Positions 1-5,961 of a DNA stretch of 8,446 nucleotides are shown in pieces; the first letter of the stretch is position 1, and every line of letters starts with the position of its first letter. This DNA is from Syntrophomonadaceae bacterium (GTDB taxonomy: Bacteria > Bacillota > Dethiobacteria > DTU022). A program made the translations under genes and the position numbers. Below the pieces are notes generated by a model. The model was not told where the DNA came from. It searched no databases and saw nothing but the letters and a program-made list of their open reading frames with translations. Where the stretch lies: the NCBI GenBank assembly GCA_003553305.1, contig PWEB01000273.1, positions 1 to 8,446 of the forward strand, given 5' to 3'.

Positions 1-152
1 AAACAACAAAAGTTGAGTTCCTGTAGAGCAGGGCTTGTTTATGCTCATGGCCAAAATTACTGCATAGCGGCGCAGAGCATTATATGACTCTTAACTAAAT
101 TGTACACATCTGAACTGAAAAGTCAATGCAAAGTTTTTAATAGTGTTAATAG

Positions 153-182
153 CAACACTGTGTATCAAGTTATCAAGTTATC
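153..182 (+). repeat. 30-bp dispersed direct repeat, copy 1
   Basis: This 30-bp block is identical to 3304-3333, in the same orientation. It begins with an odd-length dyad (ACAC-T-GTGT) and ends in a short internal tandem, TATCAAGT twice followed by TATC. Beyond the perfect match, an AGCGAA hexamer recurs at the same distance in both copies (206-211 and 3357-3362), so the ancestral unit may have been about 59 bp. It lies roughly 145 bp past the binding-protein stop codon. Together with copy 2 it brackets the importer operon. Function is unknown. Confidence 0.9.
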
Positions 183-255
183 CGCTTAATAAAATGGGGG
201 TCCTAAGCGAACCATCCCTGGTCCGGCCGGCTGTTAGCAGTAAAGAAGTTTGATG

Positions 256-290
256 AAAAGTAGCTACCCCGCTAAGGCAGGATAGCTACT
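256..290 (-). terminator. Probable Rho-independent terminator of the importer operon
   Basis: Positions 259-266 (AGTAGCTA) pair perfectly with 283-290 (TAGCTACT). Inside, CC/GG (268-269 with 280-281) and GC/GC (271-272 with 277-278) extend the stem across two C/A mismatches to a four-base loop. Read on the minus strand, the stem is followed by only a short T run (TTTT, then C). It begins 36 bp after the binding-protein stop codon, where an operon terminator is expected. The short T run limits confidence. Confidence 0.55.
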
Positions 291-325
291 AAGGTGTTCG
301 TATTTAGTCTCTTTAATCTGGCTAA

Positions 326-1408
326 TTAATCAAGGGGCAGCGCTTCTACGTTTACCCATTCTTCTACATCTACTTCTCTGTCTTCAATGCCATGCTCAAT
401 CATGAAAGCTGACAGCATGTTTAAACCTTCGACAAAAGATCCCGGTTCGACCATAAACTCGTACTGGTCTTCAAGGCTGTACCAGGTAATTTCTTCTAAT
501 GCTGCTATCTGTGTTTCATGCTCGAGTCCTGTAAGAACAGTCAGGTATTCTGCAGCCTGTTCGGGGTTTTCCTCGATGAAATCTATTGCATCAAAGAAAC
601 CCTGGAAGAATTTTCTTGCCAGTTCAGGATTTTCATCGACGAACTTTTTCGATGCAACGAGCAGGTCTGGTCCGGGTCCTACTCCGTATTCCTGGAATAA
701 GGTGAAGTCTGCCGCGGTGGCCAGGACATGGGTGTCTTCTAGCTCAGCGAGCTGTTCGAATGCCGGTGTCCAAGCTACGGCAGCATCGATTTCATCCGAC
801 TGCATAGCGGTGATCATGTCGTAAACTGAAAGGTTGATCAATTCAACGTCGTCCTCGGTGAGTCCATGCTGATCAAGGATGTCTATTAAGAGGTTGTGTG
901 CACTTGAGGCAAAGGTTACAGCAATTTGCTTGCCCTCCAGGTCCTCGACAGTTTCAATTTCTGTTGGAGCAACGAGCCCCTCAAGAGTAGCATAAGAATC
1001 CTGAGTTCCGATAGCATAGAAGTCGGTGTGACCGGCAGCCATTAAGCCCATGGCTCCGATAGAACCTGAGCTGGCAACGTCAATCTGGCCTGCTGCCAGG
1101 GCGCCCATCCGCCCTGCGCTGGTGCCAAATTCCTGGAAGCTGACCCGGATTCCCTGGTCTTCGAAAGTGCCGGCTTCCATACCAACAATAGTCGGATAGT
1201 GTCCCAGCCAGGCTGCACCACCATAAATAACTGTCGGTTCTCCAACAATTTCATCTGGTTCTTCAACTTCTTCTTCCGGCTCTGTAACTTCTTCTGGTTC
1301 TTCCTCTGGTTCTTCAAGGGGATCTTCTTCTGGAGCACACCCGATGAATGACACTGCAATAAGTGATACAACAATCAATAAAGCTAACATAAACTTTGTC
1401 TTTTTCAT
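326..1408 (-). CDS. ABC importer substrate-binding lipoprotein (nitrate/sulfonate/taurine family)
   Basis: This is a 360-residue extracytoplasmic solute receptor that delivers ligand to the adjacent permease and ATPase. Residues 1-23 form a lipoprotein signal peptide (KK start, hydrophobic core, F-I-G then Cys24 as the likely lipidated residue). Residues 26-54 are a Glu/Pro-rich acidic linker. The mature domain from about 57 has features of the SsuA/TauA/NMT1-like fold: GHYPTIVGMEAG near the N-terminus, a mid-protein block with DLEGKQIAV, and DAAVAWTPAFEQL. The TauA-like look makes taurine or another sulfonate plausible, but the ligand cannot be read from sequence; a thiamine precursor or nitrate-type ligand remains possible. 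The ATG follows AAGGAGGG with good spacing, 33 bp after the ATPase gene. The protein is unusually acidic throughout. Confidence 0.88.
   Translation of the reverse strand: MKKTKFMLALLIVVSLIAVSFIGCAPEEDPLEEPEEEPEEVTEPEEEVEEPDEIVGEPTVIYGGAAWLGHYPTIVGMEAGTFEDQGIRVSFQEFGTSAGRMGALAAGQIDVASSGSIGAMGLMAAGHTDFYAIGTQDSYATLEGLVAPTEIETVEDLEGKQIAVTFASSAHNLLIDILDQHGLTEDDVELINLSVYDMITAMQSDEIDAAVAWTPAFEQLAELEDTHVLATAADFTLFQEYGVGPGPDLLVASKKFVDENPELARKFFQGFFDAIDFIEENPEQAAEYLTVLTGLEHETQIAALEEITWYSLEDQYEFMVEPGSFVEGLNMLSAFMIEHGIEDREVDVEEWVNVEALPLD
1293..1316 (-). repeat. Two-copy 12-bp tandem repeat encoding EEPE in the lipoprotein linker
   Basis: On the plus strand, TCTGGTTCTTCC (1293-1304) is followed by TCTGGTTCTTCA (1305-1316), differing only at the last base. 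It encodes part of the acidic Glu/Pro tether of the binding protein. Similar imperfect units flank it. As 12 bp is a multiple of three, copy-number change would lengthen or shorten the tether without breaking the frame. Confidence 0.75.
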
Positions 1409-1441
1409 TTCTTAAAACCCTCCTTTTATTTAACCCTCTCT

Positions 1442-2248
1442 TTAACACTTATCTTTGTCTGCCCCTAACAAGCCTGCTGTTTTCATCACCTCCTCCTGTA
1501 CTGTGCTCCAAACTTCACTTTTCAATTCTTGATACCTTGGATGCAGCTGTACATCTGCGTCTCGGGGCCATGGCAGATCATTTTCAAGAAACTGCTTTAT
1601 TTTTCCTGGACGGGAAGTCATAACTGAAACCCTGGTTGAAAGCAGCAGTGCTTCATCAATACTGTGAGTAATAAAGAGGATTGTCTTCTGGCTTTCACTG
1701 TAAATGCGGATTAGTTCTTCCTGTAATACCTGGCGGGTCATCGCGTCCAGGGCGGCAAAGGGTTCGTCCAATAACATGATTTCCGGGTTGTTTGCCAGGG
1801 TACGGGCCAGTGATACTCGCTGTTTCATACCCCCGGACAGCTGGGACGGATAAGCGTTTTCAAACCCCTGCAGCCCGACCATATCAATATACTGCTGGGC
1901 TAGTTCTCTTCTTTCCTTCAGTTTCATCCCTTTCATTTTCAAACCAAAATCAACATTATTAATAACAGTTTTCCAGTCGAACAGGGCATACTGCTGAAAA
2001 ACCATTCCGCACCTGGGATCTATGCCGGTTACCGGTTCTCCGTGAAGAAGCACCTCTCCACTGGTAGGTTTTTCAAACCCGGCAATGGTATTAATAAGGG
2101 TAGTTTTTCCACACCCTGAAGCACCGACCAGAACTACGAATTCTCTATTTTTAATGGTCAGGTTGACATCTTGCAGCGCTGTAACCTTTTCTTTTTTTGT
2201 TTCAAATATTTTAGTTAAATCGTTAACTTGAATTACTGTGTTAGCCAT
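1442..2248 (-). CDS. ABC importer ATP-binding protein (SsuB/TauB-like)
   Basis: This 268-residue cytoplasmic ATPase powers the importer. All nucleotide-binding motifs are present: Walker A GASGCGKT (42-49), Q-loop in MVFQQYALFDW (82-92), signature LSGGMKQR (138-145), Walker B IMLLDEP (157-163), D-loop ALDA (166-169) and switch His195 in ITHSIDEA. The SIDEA sequence after the switch His and the SRPGKI stretch (212-217) fit the nitrate/sulfonate/taurine subfamily. Length is typical. The ATG lies 3 bp after the permease stop, and its GGAGGG ribosome site sits inside the last permease codons, so translation is probably coupled. The protein ends in Cys, without a regulatory extension. Confidence 0.95.
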   Translation of the reverse strand: MANTVIQVNDLTKIFETKKEKVTALQDVNLTIKNREFVVLVGASGCGKTTLINTIAGFEKPTSGEVLLHGEPVTGIDPRCGMVFQQYALFDWKTVINNVDFGLKMKGMKLKERRELAQQYIDMVGLQGFENAYPSQLSGGMKQRVSLARTLANNPEIMLLDEPFAALDAMTRQVLQEELIRIYSESQKTILFITHSIDEALLLSTRVSVMTSRPGKIKQFLENDLPWPRDADVQLHPRYQELKSEVWSTVQEEVMKTAGLLGADKDKC

Positions 2249-2251
2249 ATA

Positions 2252-3049
2252 TTATCCCTCCATCCAGGGAATGATCTTTTTCTCGACAGATCTGAAAGCT
2301 ATATCTATAGTCATTACTGTAATACTGATTAAAGCCATACCAAGCAGCACCTGTTCGGTCCGGAAAAACTCTCTTCCGTCCATAATTAGATAACCAAGGC
2401 CTTTATCGGCTGCAACCAGTTCTGCGCTGATTACAGTGGTCCAGGCAATACCCAGCATAACTTTAAGGCCTGATACAATCATTGGTAGGGACCCCGGTAA
2501 AATAACCTCACGCATTAACCTTGCCCTGCTGGCTCCCAGGTTTAAAGCTGCCCGAATAATAACCGGGTCAATACTGCGTGTTGCTTCAATAGTGTACAGA
2601 ACTGTCGGGGCAAATGAGCCCATGAACACGATGGAATATTTCTGAGTTTCTGTAATGCCCAACCATAGCAGCGATAGCGGGATCCACGACATTGAAGGCA
2701 GGGGTCGGAGGATAGACAGCAGCGGATCAGCTACAGCTTTTAGGAATTTGGAAGCGCCAAGAAGGATACCCAGGGGGACCGCAATGCTGCCGGCCAGGGC
2801 AAACCCGATCAGGACCCGGCGGGCAGAGGCCGATATGTGGAACCATATTTCACCCCGCTCATAAAGCCTCATAAAGTCATTTACAATCATAGATGGGGCC
2901 GGTAGAAAAAGGGGGGCAACAAGGCCCGCTCTTATAATAGACTCCCATATTGTAATAAACAGGACCAATGATATAACGCTTACCACACGTAAATCAAGCT
3001 TGAAGCCTTTTAACAATCCAGGTACATTATTTCCACTTAAACTAGGCAT
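2252..3049 (-). CDS. ABC importer permease (SsuC/TauC-like, BPD transport family)
   Basis: This 265-residue integral membrane protein is first in the operon and probably forms the homodimeric channel of the importer. About six hydrophobic segments are visible: near 22-44, 76-98, 105-130, 136-155, 190-212 and 233-252. The cytoplasmic EAA coupling loop lies at 167-189 (AALNLGASRARLMREVILPG and following residues), where the ATPase docks. LRPLPSMSWIPL (114-125) is a strong signature of nitrate/sulfonate/taurine permeases. The ATG is preceded by GAGGTGAT at suitable spacing. A sigma-A-like promoter lies about 120 bp upstream. Nothing is missing or truncated; substrate is not assigned. Confidence 0.93.
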   Translation of the reverse strand: MPSLSGNNVPGLLKGFKLDLRVVSVISLVLFITIWESIIRAGLVAPLFLPAPSMIVNDFMRLYERGEIWFHISASARRVLIGFALAGSIAVPLGILLGASKFLKAVADPLLSILRPLPSMSWIPLSLLWLGITETQKYSIVFMGSFAPTVLYTIEATRSIDPVIIRAALNLGASRARLMREVILPGSLPMIVSGLKVMLGIAWTTVISAELVAADKGLGYLIMDGREFFRTEQVLLGMALISITVMTIDIAFRSVEKKIIPWMEG

Positions 3050-3167
3050 AAAAATATCACCTCATTTCAAAATATTTAATCAGCATCTGGAAAAAGGACG
3101 GTAAACGGTTTTTTGTTGTTTGTTGGAGTGCTGTTTCTTTAATTAAAAACCTGGCTTATCGGAAGTT

Positions 3168-3196
3168 ATTTTATCATATCCATCTAAGTTCCACAA
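3168..3196 (-). promoter_or_regulatory. Candidate sigma-A promoter of the importer operon
   Basis: On the minus strand, a -35-like TTGTGG (3196-3191) and a -10-like TAAAAT (3173-3168) are separated by exactly 17 bp. This puts transcription start near 3160 and leaves a leader of about 110 nt before the permease ATG. Both hexamers are imperfect (4 of 6 for the -35, 5 of 6 for the -10) in an AT-rich region, so a chance match is possible. Confidence 0.4.
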
Positions 3197-3303
3197 GCCT
3201 GAATATTTTGCATGCAGGCATTCCGTAAATGCCCCCTTAATATAGCCCCAAATATTGCCAAATGGCAAATTTAGGGCAAAAAGCGGGTAAAGGCTAAATA
3301 TCA

Positions 3304-3333
3304 CAACACTGTGTATCAAGTTATCAAGTTATC
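3304..3333 (+). repeat. 30-bp dispersed direct repeat, copy 2
   Basis: This block is identical over 30 bp to 153-182 and lies in the same orientation, 45 bp beyond the phosphatase stop codon and upstream of the importer promoter. Its right flank (3340-3359, AGGTAAA-GCA..AT.TGAGC) also matches the third family member at 5941-5961 (17 of 21 aligned columns with one gap). Copy 2 therefore links the perfect pair to the diverged element by murC. Recombination between copies 1 and 2 would excise 3151 bp containing all three importer genes. Confidence 0.9.
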
Positions 3334-3377
3334 GAATCTAGGTAAAGCATAATTTGAGCGAATGTGTACAGGGTGAG

Positions 3378-4178
3378 TTATTTTAAACCGCGGAGCCTGG
3401 AAAAGAACGATCCCTTTTTTCTGGGCCAGGCTTCCGGGGCAAGCGCTTCGCGCAGATCAAGAGTTTGATTATCAAGCAGCAGGCCGGGCCGGGTAGTCAG
3501 CATGAGCTCGGCCGAACCGGGTCCCTCCAGTTCTTCATAGAGGGCTGAAGCCTCATCTACCGATAGCAGGCGGGTAGTGGGATGGTGGGCATCAGTGGCA
3601 AAAAGATGAGCCAGTTTAGCGGTGATCATGGTCTGAACGGTCTGCTGAGCGGTTGAGCCAAGCAGGCCCGGCAGGGCAGCCCAGGTAACCTGGTAAAGGG
3701 CCCCGGCCTGATTTAAGCGGTAGAGCAGTTCGTGATTTCTATTCAGGGCAATGACCCGTTCCGGGTGGGGGATAACCGGGTGATATCCTTTTAGGGAAAG
3801 ATCAAAGAGCAGCTGCTCGGTGTAAACGGGCAGAGGCTGCAGCATGGGCAGCTCGAGCAGAAGGTAATTTGTATTGTTCAGGGTAAGGATTTGACCTTCC
3901 TCGAGCAGTTCAAGCAGGCCGGGCCCGATATGCTGTTCGGAGCCGGGCAAAAGCTTTAAGTTAATTTCCGCAGCATCCAGTTCATCCTGCAATTCCTCTA
4001 AACGCTCCAGAATAACCTGCGGAGCGGGTTGCCCCTCAAAGGCATGCGGGGTGGCCACCACTGTACTATAGCCGGCGTTAACAAGATCGCGGGCCAGCTG
4101 AACCGCTTCATCCATGGTGCGCGGGCCATCGTCTATTCCGGGCAAAATGTGATTGTGCAGATCAATGTAATTGGCCAA
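3378..4178 (-). CDS. cpsB: PHP-domain phosphatase, CpsB/YwqE family (tyrosine-protein phosphatase)
   Basis: This 266-residue PHP-superfamily metallophosphatase belongs to the group that dephosphorylates bacterial tyrosine kinases controlling capsule or exopolysaccharide synthesis. Metal-site motifs are in order: D6-L-H8-N-H10 with GIDDG (14-18), TPH (43-45), GSEQH (79-83), HPER (138-141) and DAHH with D196 and H198. The usual family lengths are about 240-255 residues; the extra part is a basic, Phe-containing C-terminal tail (roughly 253-266, with KKGSFFSRLRGLK). The start is TTG, preceded by GGAAGG at 5-bp spacing, which fits the family N-terminus exactly. No tyrosine kinase, Wzz-type or glycosyltransferase gene is adjacent, so the substrate is unclear. 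Three tandem 11-bp repeats lie just upstream of the ribosome site. Confidence 0.88.
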   Translation of the reverse strand: MANYIDLHNHILPGIDDGPRTMDEAVQLARDLVNAGYSTVVATPHAFEGQPAPQVILERLEELQDELDAAEINLKLLPGSEQHIGPGLLELLEEGQILTLNNTNYLLLELPMLQPLPVYTEQLLFDLSLKGYHPVIPHPERVIALNRNHELLYRLNQAGALYQVTWAALPGLLGSTAQQTVQTMITAKLAHLFATDAHHPTTRLLSVDEASALYEELEGPGSAELMLTTRPGLLLDNQTLDLREALAPEAWPRKKGSFFSRLRGLK

Positions 4179-4192
4179 AATAACCTTCCTTC

Positions 4193-4225
4193 TAGCTGGT
4201 GCTTAGCTGGTGCTTAGCTGGTGCT
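4193..4225 (-). repeat. Three perfect 11-bp tandem repeats before the PHP phosphatase gene
   Basis: The plus-strand unit TAGCTGGTGCT occurs three times without interruption at 4193-4203, 4204-4214 and 4215-4225. The array abuts the phosphatase ribosome binding site and so lies in its probable 5' leader or promoter region. Each unit contains AGCT. The 11-bp period is close to one helical turn, so the copies present the same DNA face. It could be a binding-site array or simply a slippage product. No clear promoter was found in the 108-bp spacer. Confidence 0.92.
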
Positions 4226-4286
4226 ATTTTATTTAGTGCTATACAGTGGTTCCTGCATAACCTAAAAAACCAGGGGAAAAGATCAT

Positions 4287-5696
4287 TTAGCTCCGCCTGG
4301 CTTTTTCCTGCAGGCGGGTTACGATCCGGGGCGCTGCCCCGGTGATGTCACCGGCCCCCATGGTAATAATCAAATCACCGGGCCGGGCCGCTTCGACCGC
4401 CTTTTCCTCCAGGACAGCCAGATCAGCGCTGTGGAAAACCGGCACCGTTTCCTGGCTGTGAATAAGCTCGGCGAGCGCTGCTGAGGTGGCCCCGGGAATC
4501 GGCTCTTCACCTGCAGAGTAGACCCTGTGCAGGAAGAGTTGATCGGCGTTGTTAAAGGCGGCGGCAAATTGTTCAAAAAAGCAGGCCATGCGGGAATAGC
4601 GGTGGGGCTGAAAAATACAGATCAGGCGGCTGCTGCCCGGACGGGCTGCTTCCAGGGTCGCTTTAATCTCAGTGGGATGATGAGCGTAGTCATCGACTAC
4701 AGTTATGTCCCCTACCGTCCCGATTATTTCAAAACGCCGGCCCACTCCTTTAAAAGCAGCCAGGGCGCCCGCGCAGTCGGCCGGGTTTATCCCGAGCTGA
4801 TCTGCCAGGGCCAGGGCACCGACTGCATTACTGATGTTGTGGCGGCCGGGAACGCTTAAATGCACTGCCGGGACACGCAGGGCGCCGCGGTGGTAAAAAT
4901 CGAAGGTGGAGCCCCACCCTTTTAGATTTAAGTTGGCCGCGTAATAATCGGGCCGGTCGGTTTTTAACCGTTCGCTCAGGGCGTAGTAGACTACCCGGCT
5001 CTTCAAACGGGAGCCCTGTTCGACTAATGCAGGATCTTCTGCGCAGAGCACCGCGGTTCCATTTGGATCAAGGTGCTCAAGGAATATACTGTAGGCTTCA
5101 ATAAGGCTTGCGTAATCATTTTCATAATGCTCAAGGTGGTCGGCTTCCATGCCGGTCACCAGGGCGATTTGCGGATAATAGCGGGTAAATGAGCGGTCGC
5201 TTTCATCTGCTTCGGCCACCAGGTATCGGCTGCTGCCCAGGCGGGCGTTACTGCCGTAAACGGGTAAAATTCCGCCGATCACAACGGTCGGATCAAGGCC
5301 ACCTGCTTCTAAAAGGAGCGCCACCATCGCGGTGGTGGTGGTTTTTCCGTGCGCTCCGGCGATGGCGATCCCGTCTGCTTCGTTTAGCAGCGCGGCCAGC
5401 AGTTCAGAGCGATGCCAGAGGAGCAGCTTGCGGCGGCCGGCTTCTTCGAGTTCCGGATTACCGGATGGAACCGCGGTGGAATAGACAACCAGCTGTGCGG
5501 AGCCGAGATTTGCAGGGTGGTGCCCGATCGAAACTGCCGCTCCCCTGGCGCTGAGGGTGGCGGTGAGCGGGGATTCTTTCAAGTCAGATCCGCTGATCCG
5601 GTAGCCCTGCTGCAATAGAATCAGGGCCAGCGCACTCATTCCGTACCCGCCAATCCCGACAAAATGAACATCTTTTATATCATGTCCTAAAGCCAC
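4287..5696 (-). CDS. murC: UDP-N-acetylmuramate--L-alanine ligase
   Basis: This 469-residue cytoplasmic enzyme joins L-alanine to UDP-MurNAc using ATP, the first step in building the peptidoglycan stem peptide. Mur-ligase features are complete: N-terminal UDP-binding Rossmann motif VGIGGYGMSA (13-22), ATP P-loop GAHGKTTTT (114-122), EADESD (162-167), the metal/ATP-site segment TGMEADHLEHY (181-191), PGRHNISN (283-290), GVGRRFE (317-323), DDYAHHPTEI (335-344), FQPHRYSR (363-370) and ITMGAGDI (444-451). The start is GTG, with a G-rich ribosome site about 8 bp upstream; this places the VGIGG motif as usual. It has its own spacer and an extended -10 promoter, so it appears to be transcribed separately from tsaD. 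It is not beside other mur/fts genes, as is common for murC in Bacillota. Confidence 0.97.
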   Translation of the reverse strand: MALGHDIKDVHFVGIGGYGMSALALILLQQGYRISGSDLKESPLTATLSARGAAVSIGHHPANLGSAQLVVYSTAVPSGNPELEEAGRRKLLLWHRSELLAALLNEADGIAIAGAHGKTTTTAMVALLLEAGGLDPTVVIGGILPVYGSNARLGSSRYLVAEADESDRSFTRYYPQIALVTGMEADHLEHYENDYASLIEAYSIFLEHLDPNGTAVLCAEDPALVEQGSRLKSRVVYYALSERLKTDRPDYYAANLNLKGWGSTFDFYHRGALRVPAVHLSVPGRHNISNAVGALALADQLGINPADCAGALAAFKGVGRRFEIIGTVGDITVVDDYAHHPTEIKATLEAARPGSSRLICIFQPHRYSRMACFFEQFAAAFNNADQLFLHRVYSAGEEPIPGATSAALAELIHSQETVPVFHSADLAVLEEKAVEAARPGDLIITMGAGDITGAAPRIVTRLQEKARRS

Positions 5697-5746
5697 TGAC
5701 TAACCCCCCTGTCCGGTTTCTACTGGTTTCTCAATTTAACTTAGTT

Positions 5747-5755
5747 ATTATAGCA
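5747..5755 (-). promoter_or_regulatory. Extended -10 promoter of murC
   Basis: On the minus strand, positions 5755-5747 read TGCTATAAT: a perfect TATAAT preceded by TG at the extended -10 position. No good -35 hexamer lies 17-18 bp upstream, which is tolerated by extended -10 promoters. Predicted transcription start is near 5740, giving a leader of about 45 nt to the GTG of murC. Confidence 0.6.
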
Positions 5756-5855
5756 TAATTCAGGGCTCCTTTGGGATGGCAGTTGACCCGGATAAACACT
5801 TTTGTGATGATTCTAATAACGATTATTGTCAATAAATTATGTTACCATGAACAGA

Positions 5856-5874
5856 GGTTTTAGGTGCTAAAACC
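5856..5874. other. Perfect 7-bp stem-loop in the murC upstream spacer
   Basis: GGTTTTA (5856-5862) pairs with TAAAACC (5868-5874) around a five-base loop. On the minus strand it is followed by TCTGTTC and not a T run, so it is a poor terminator for tsaD. It could be a protein-binding dyad upstream of the murC promoter or an RNA hairpin in tsaD read-through transcripts. Confidence 0.5.
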
Positions 5875-5911
5875 GCCATTTCAAGGCCATTTCTTTTTAT
5901 TCCATTTTAAG

Positions 5912-5941
5912 TAATCCACACTATGCACAAAGTTATCCACA
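5912..5941 (+). promoter_or_regulatory. Cluster of three DnaA-box-like 9-mers
   Basis: Position 5933-5941 is a perfect consensus DnaA box, TTATCCACA. Directly before it are two near-matches to TTATNCACA in the same orientation: CTATGCACA (5921-5929, one mismatch) and TAATCCACA (5912-5920, one mismatch). The outer two are spaced 21 bp, two helical turns. An AT-rich tract lies about 75-105 bp to the left. The gene context is not that of a chromosomal origin (no dnaA, dnaN or rpmH), so regulation or DnaA titration is more likely, if the site is used. Confidence 0.5.
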
Positions 5942-5961
5942 GGTAAAAGCACGATATGAGC
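5918..5961 (+). repeat. Diverged third member of the dispersed repeat family
   Basis: Aligned without gaps to the 30-bp repeat, 17 of 22 bases agree from the shared ACACT through AAGTTATC (5918-5939 against 155-176 and 3306-3327). The right half, AGGTAAAAGCA..AT.TGAGC (5941-5961), matches the flank of copy 2 (3340-3359). Compared with copy 2 it is 11 bp shorter in the middle, lacking one TATCAAGT-type unit and a few more bases. Its orientation matches the other copies. It overlaps the DnaA-box-like cluster. Confidence 0.6.

Larger units (their letters stand above)
1..325. other. Non-coding region downstream of the ABC importer operon
   Basis: No credible gene is seen on either strand. The region holds one copy of the 30-bp dispersed repeat (153-182) and a terminator-like hairpin (259-290). 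Smaller dyads are AGTGTT/AACACT (142-147 with 154-159), CGCTTA/TAAGCG (183-188 with 204-209) and a CCGGCCGG palindrome (223-230). The first 140 bases are AT-rich, and I see no tRNA, riboswitch or promoter signature that I would defend. Confidence 0.7.
3050..3377. other. Spacer between the PHP phosphatase gene and the importer operon
   Basis: These 328 bp carry no gene. They contain repeat copy 2 (3304-3333, similarity to other copies reaching 3362), a promoter candidate for the importer (3168-3196), and two small dyads: GGCATT/AATGCC with a 5-base loop near 3218-3234, and TTGCC/GGCAA with a 4-base loop near 3255-3268. Neither dyad is followed by a T run in either direction, so I do not call a terminator for the phosphatase gene. 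I looked for thiamine, SAM and T-box leader signatures in front of the importer and saw none. Confidence 0.65.

Noticed and set aside
387..824. 145-residue plus-strand open frame
   Set aside because: It lies wholly antisense to the binding-protein gene; its composition (Ser and Cys-rich) is what the complement of acidic codons gives, and no ribosome site or homology is evident.
3050..3165. Riboswitch leader for the importer (thiamine, SAM or similar)
   Set aside because: The expected conserved core sequences were looked for by eye and not found.
153..3333. CRISPR array interpretation of the 30-bp repeats
   Set aside because: Two copies 3.1 kb apart with genes between them, no regular spacers and no cas genes.
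101..3370. TGTACACAT (101-109) and ATGTGTACA (3362-3370) as inverted terminal repeats of a mobile element
   Set aside because: Only 9 bp, no transposase between them and no matching flanks; chance is adequate.
5315..5357. Long inverted repeat (GGAGCGC with GCGCTCC, inner CCACC/GGTGG) followed by a T run on the plus strand, terminator-like
   Set aside because: It encodes the murC P-loop region, the T run sits inside the outer arms, and no plus-strand gene is present to terminate.
5189..5554. 121-residue plus-strand open frame inside murC
   Set aside because: Arg/Gly-rich shadow of a GC-rich conserved murC frame; no recognisable domain.
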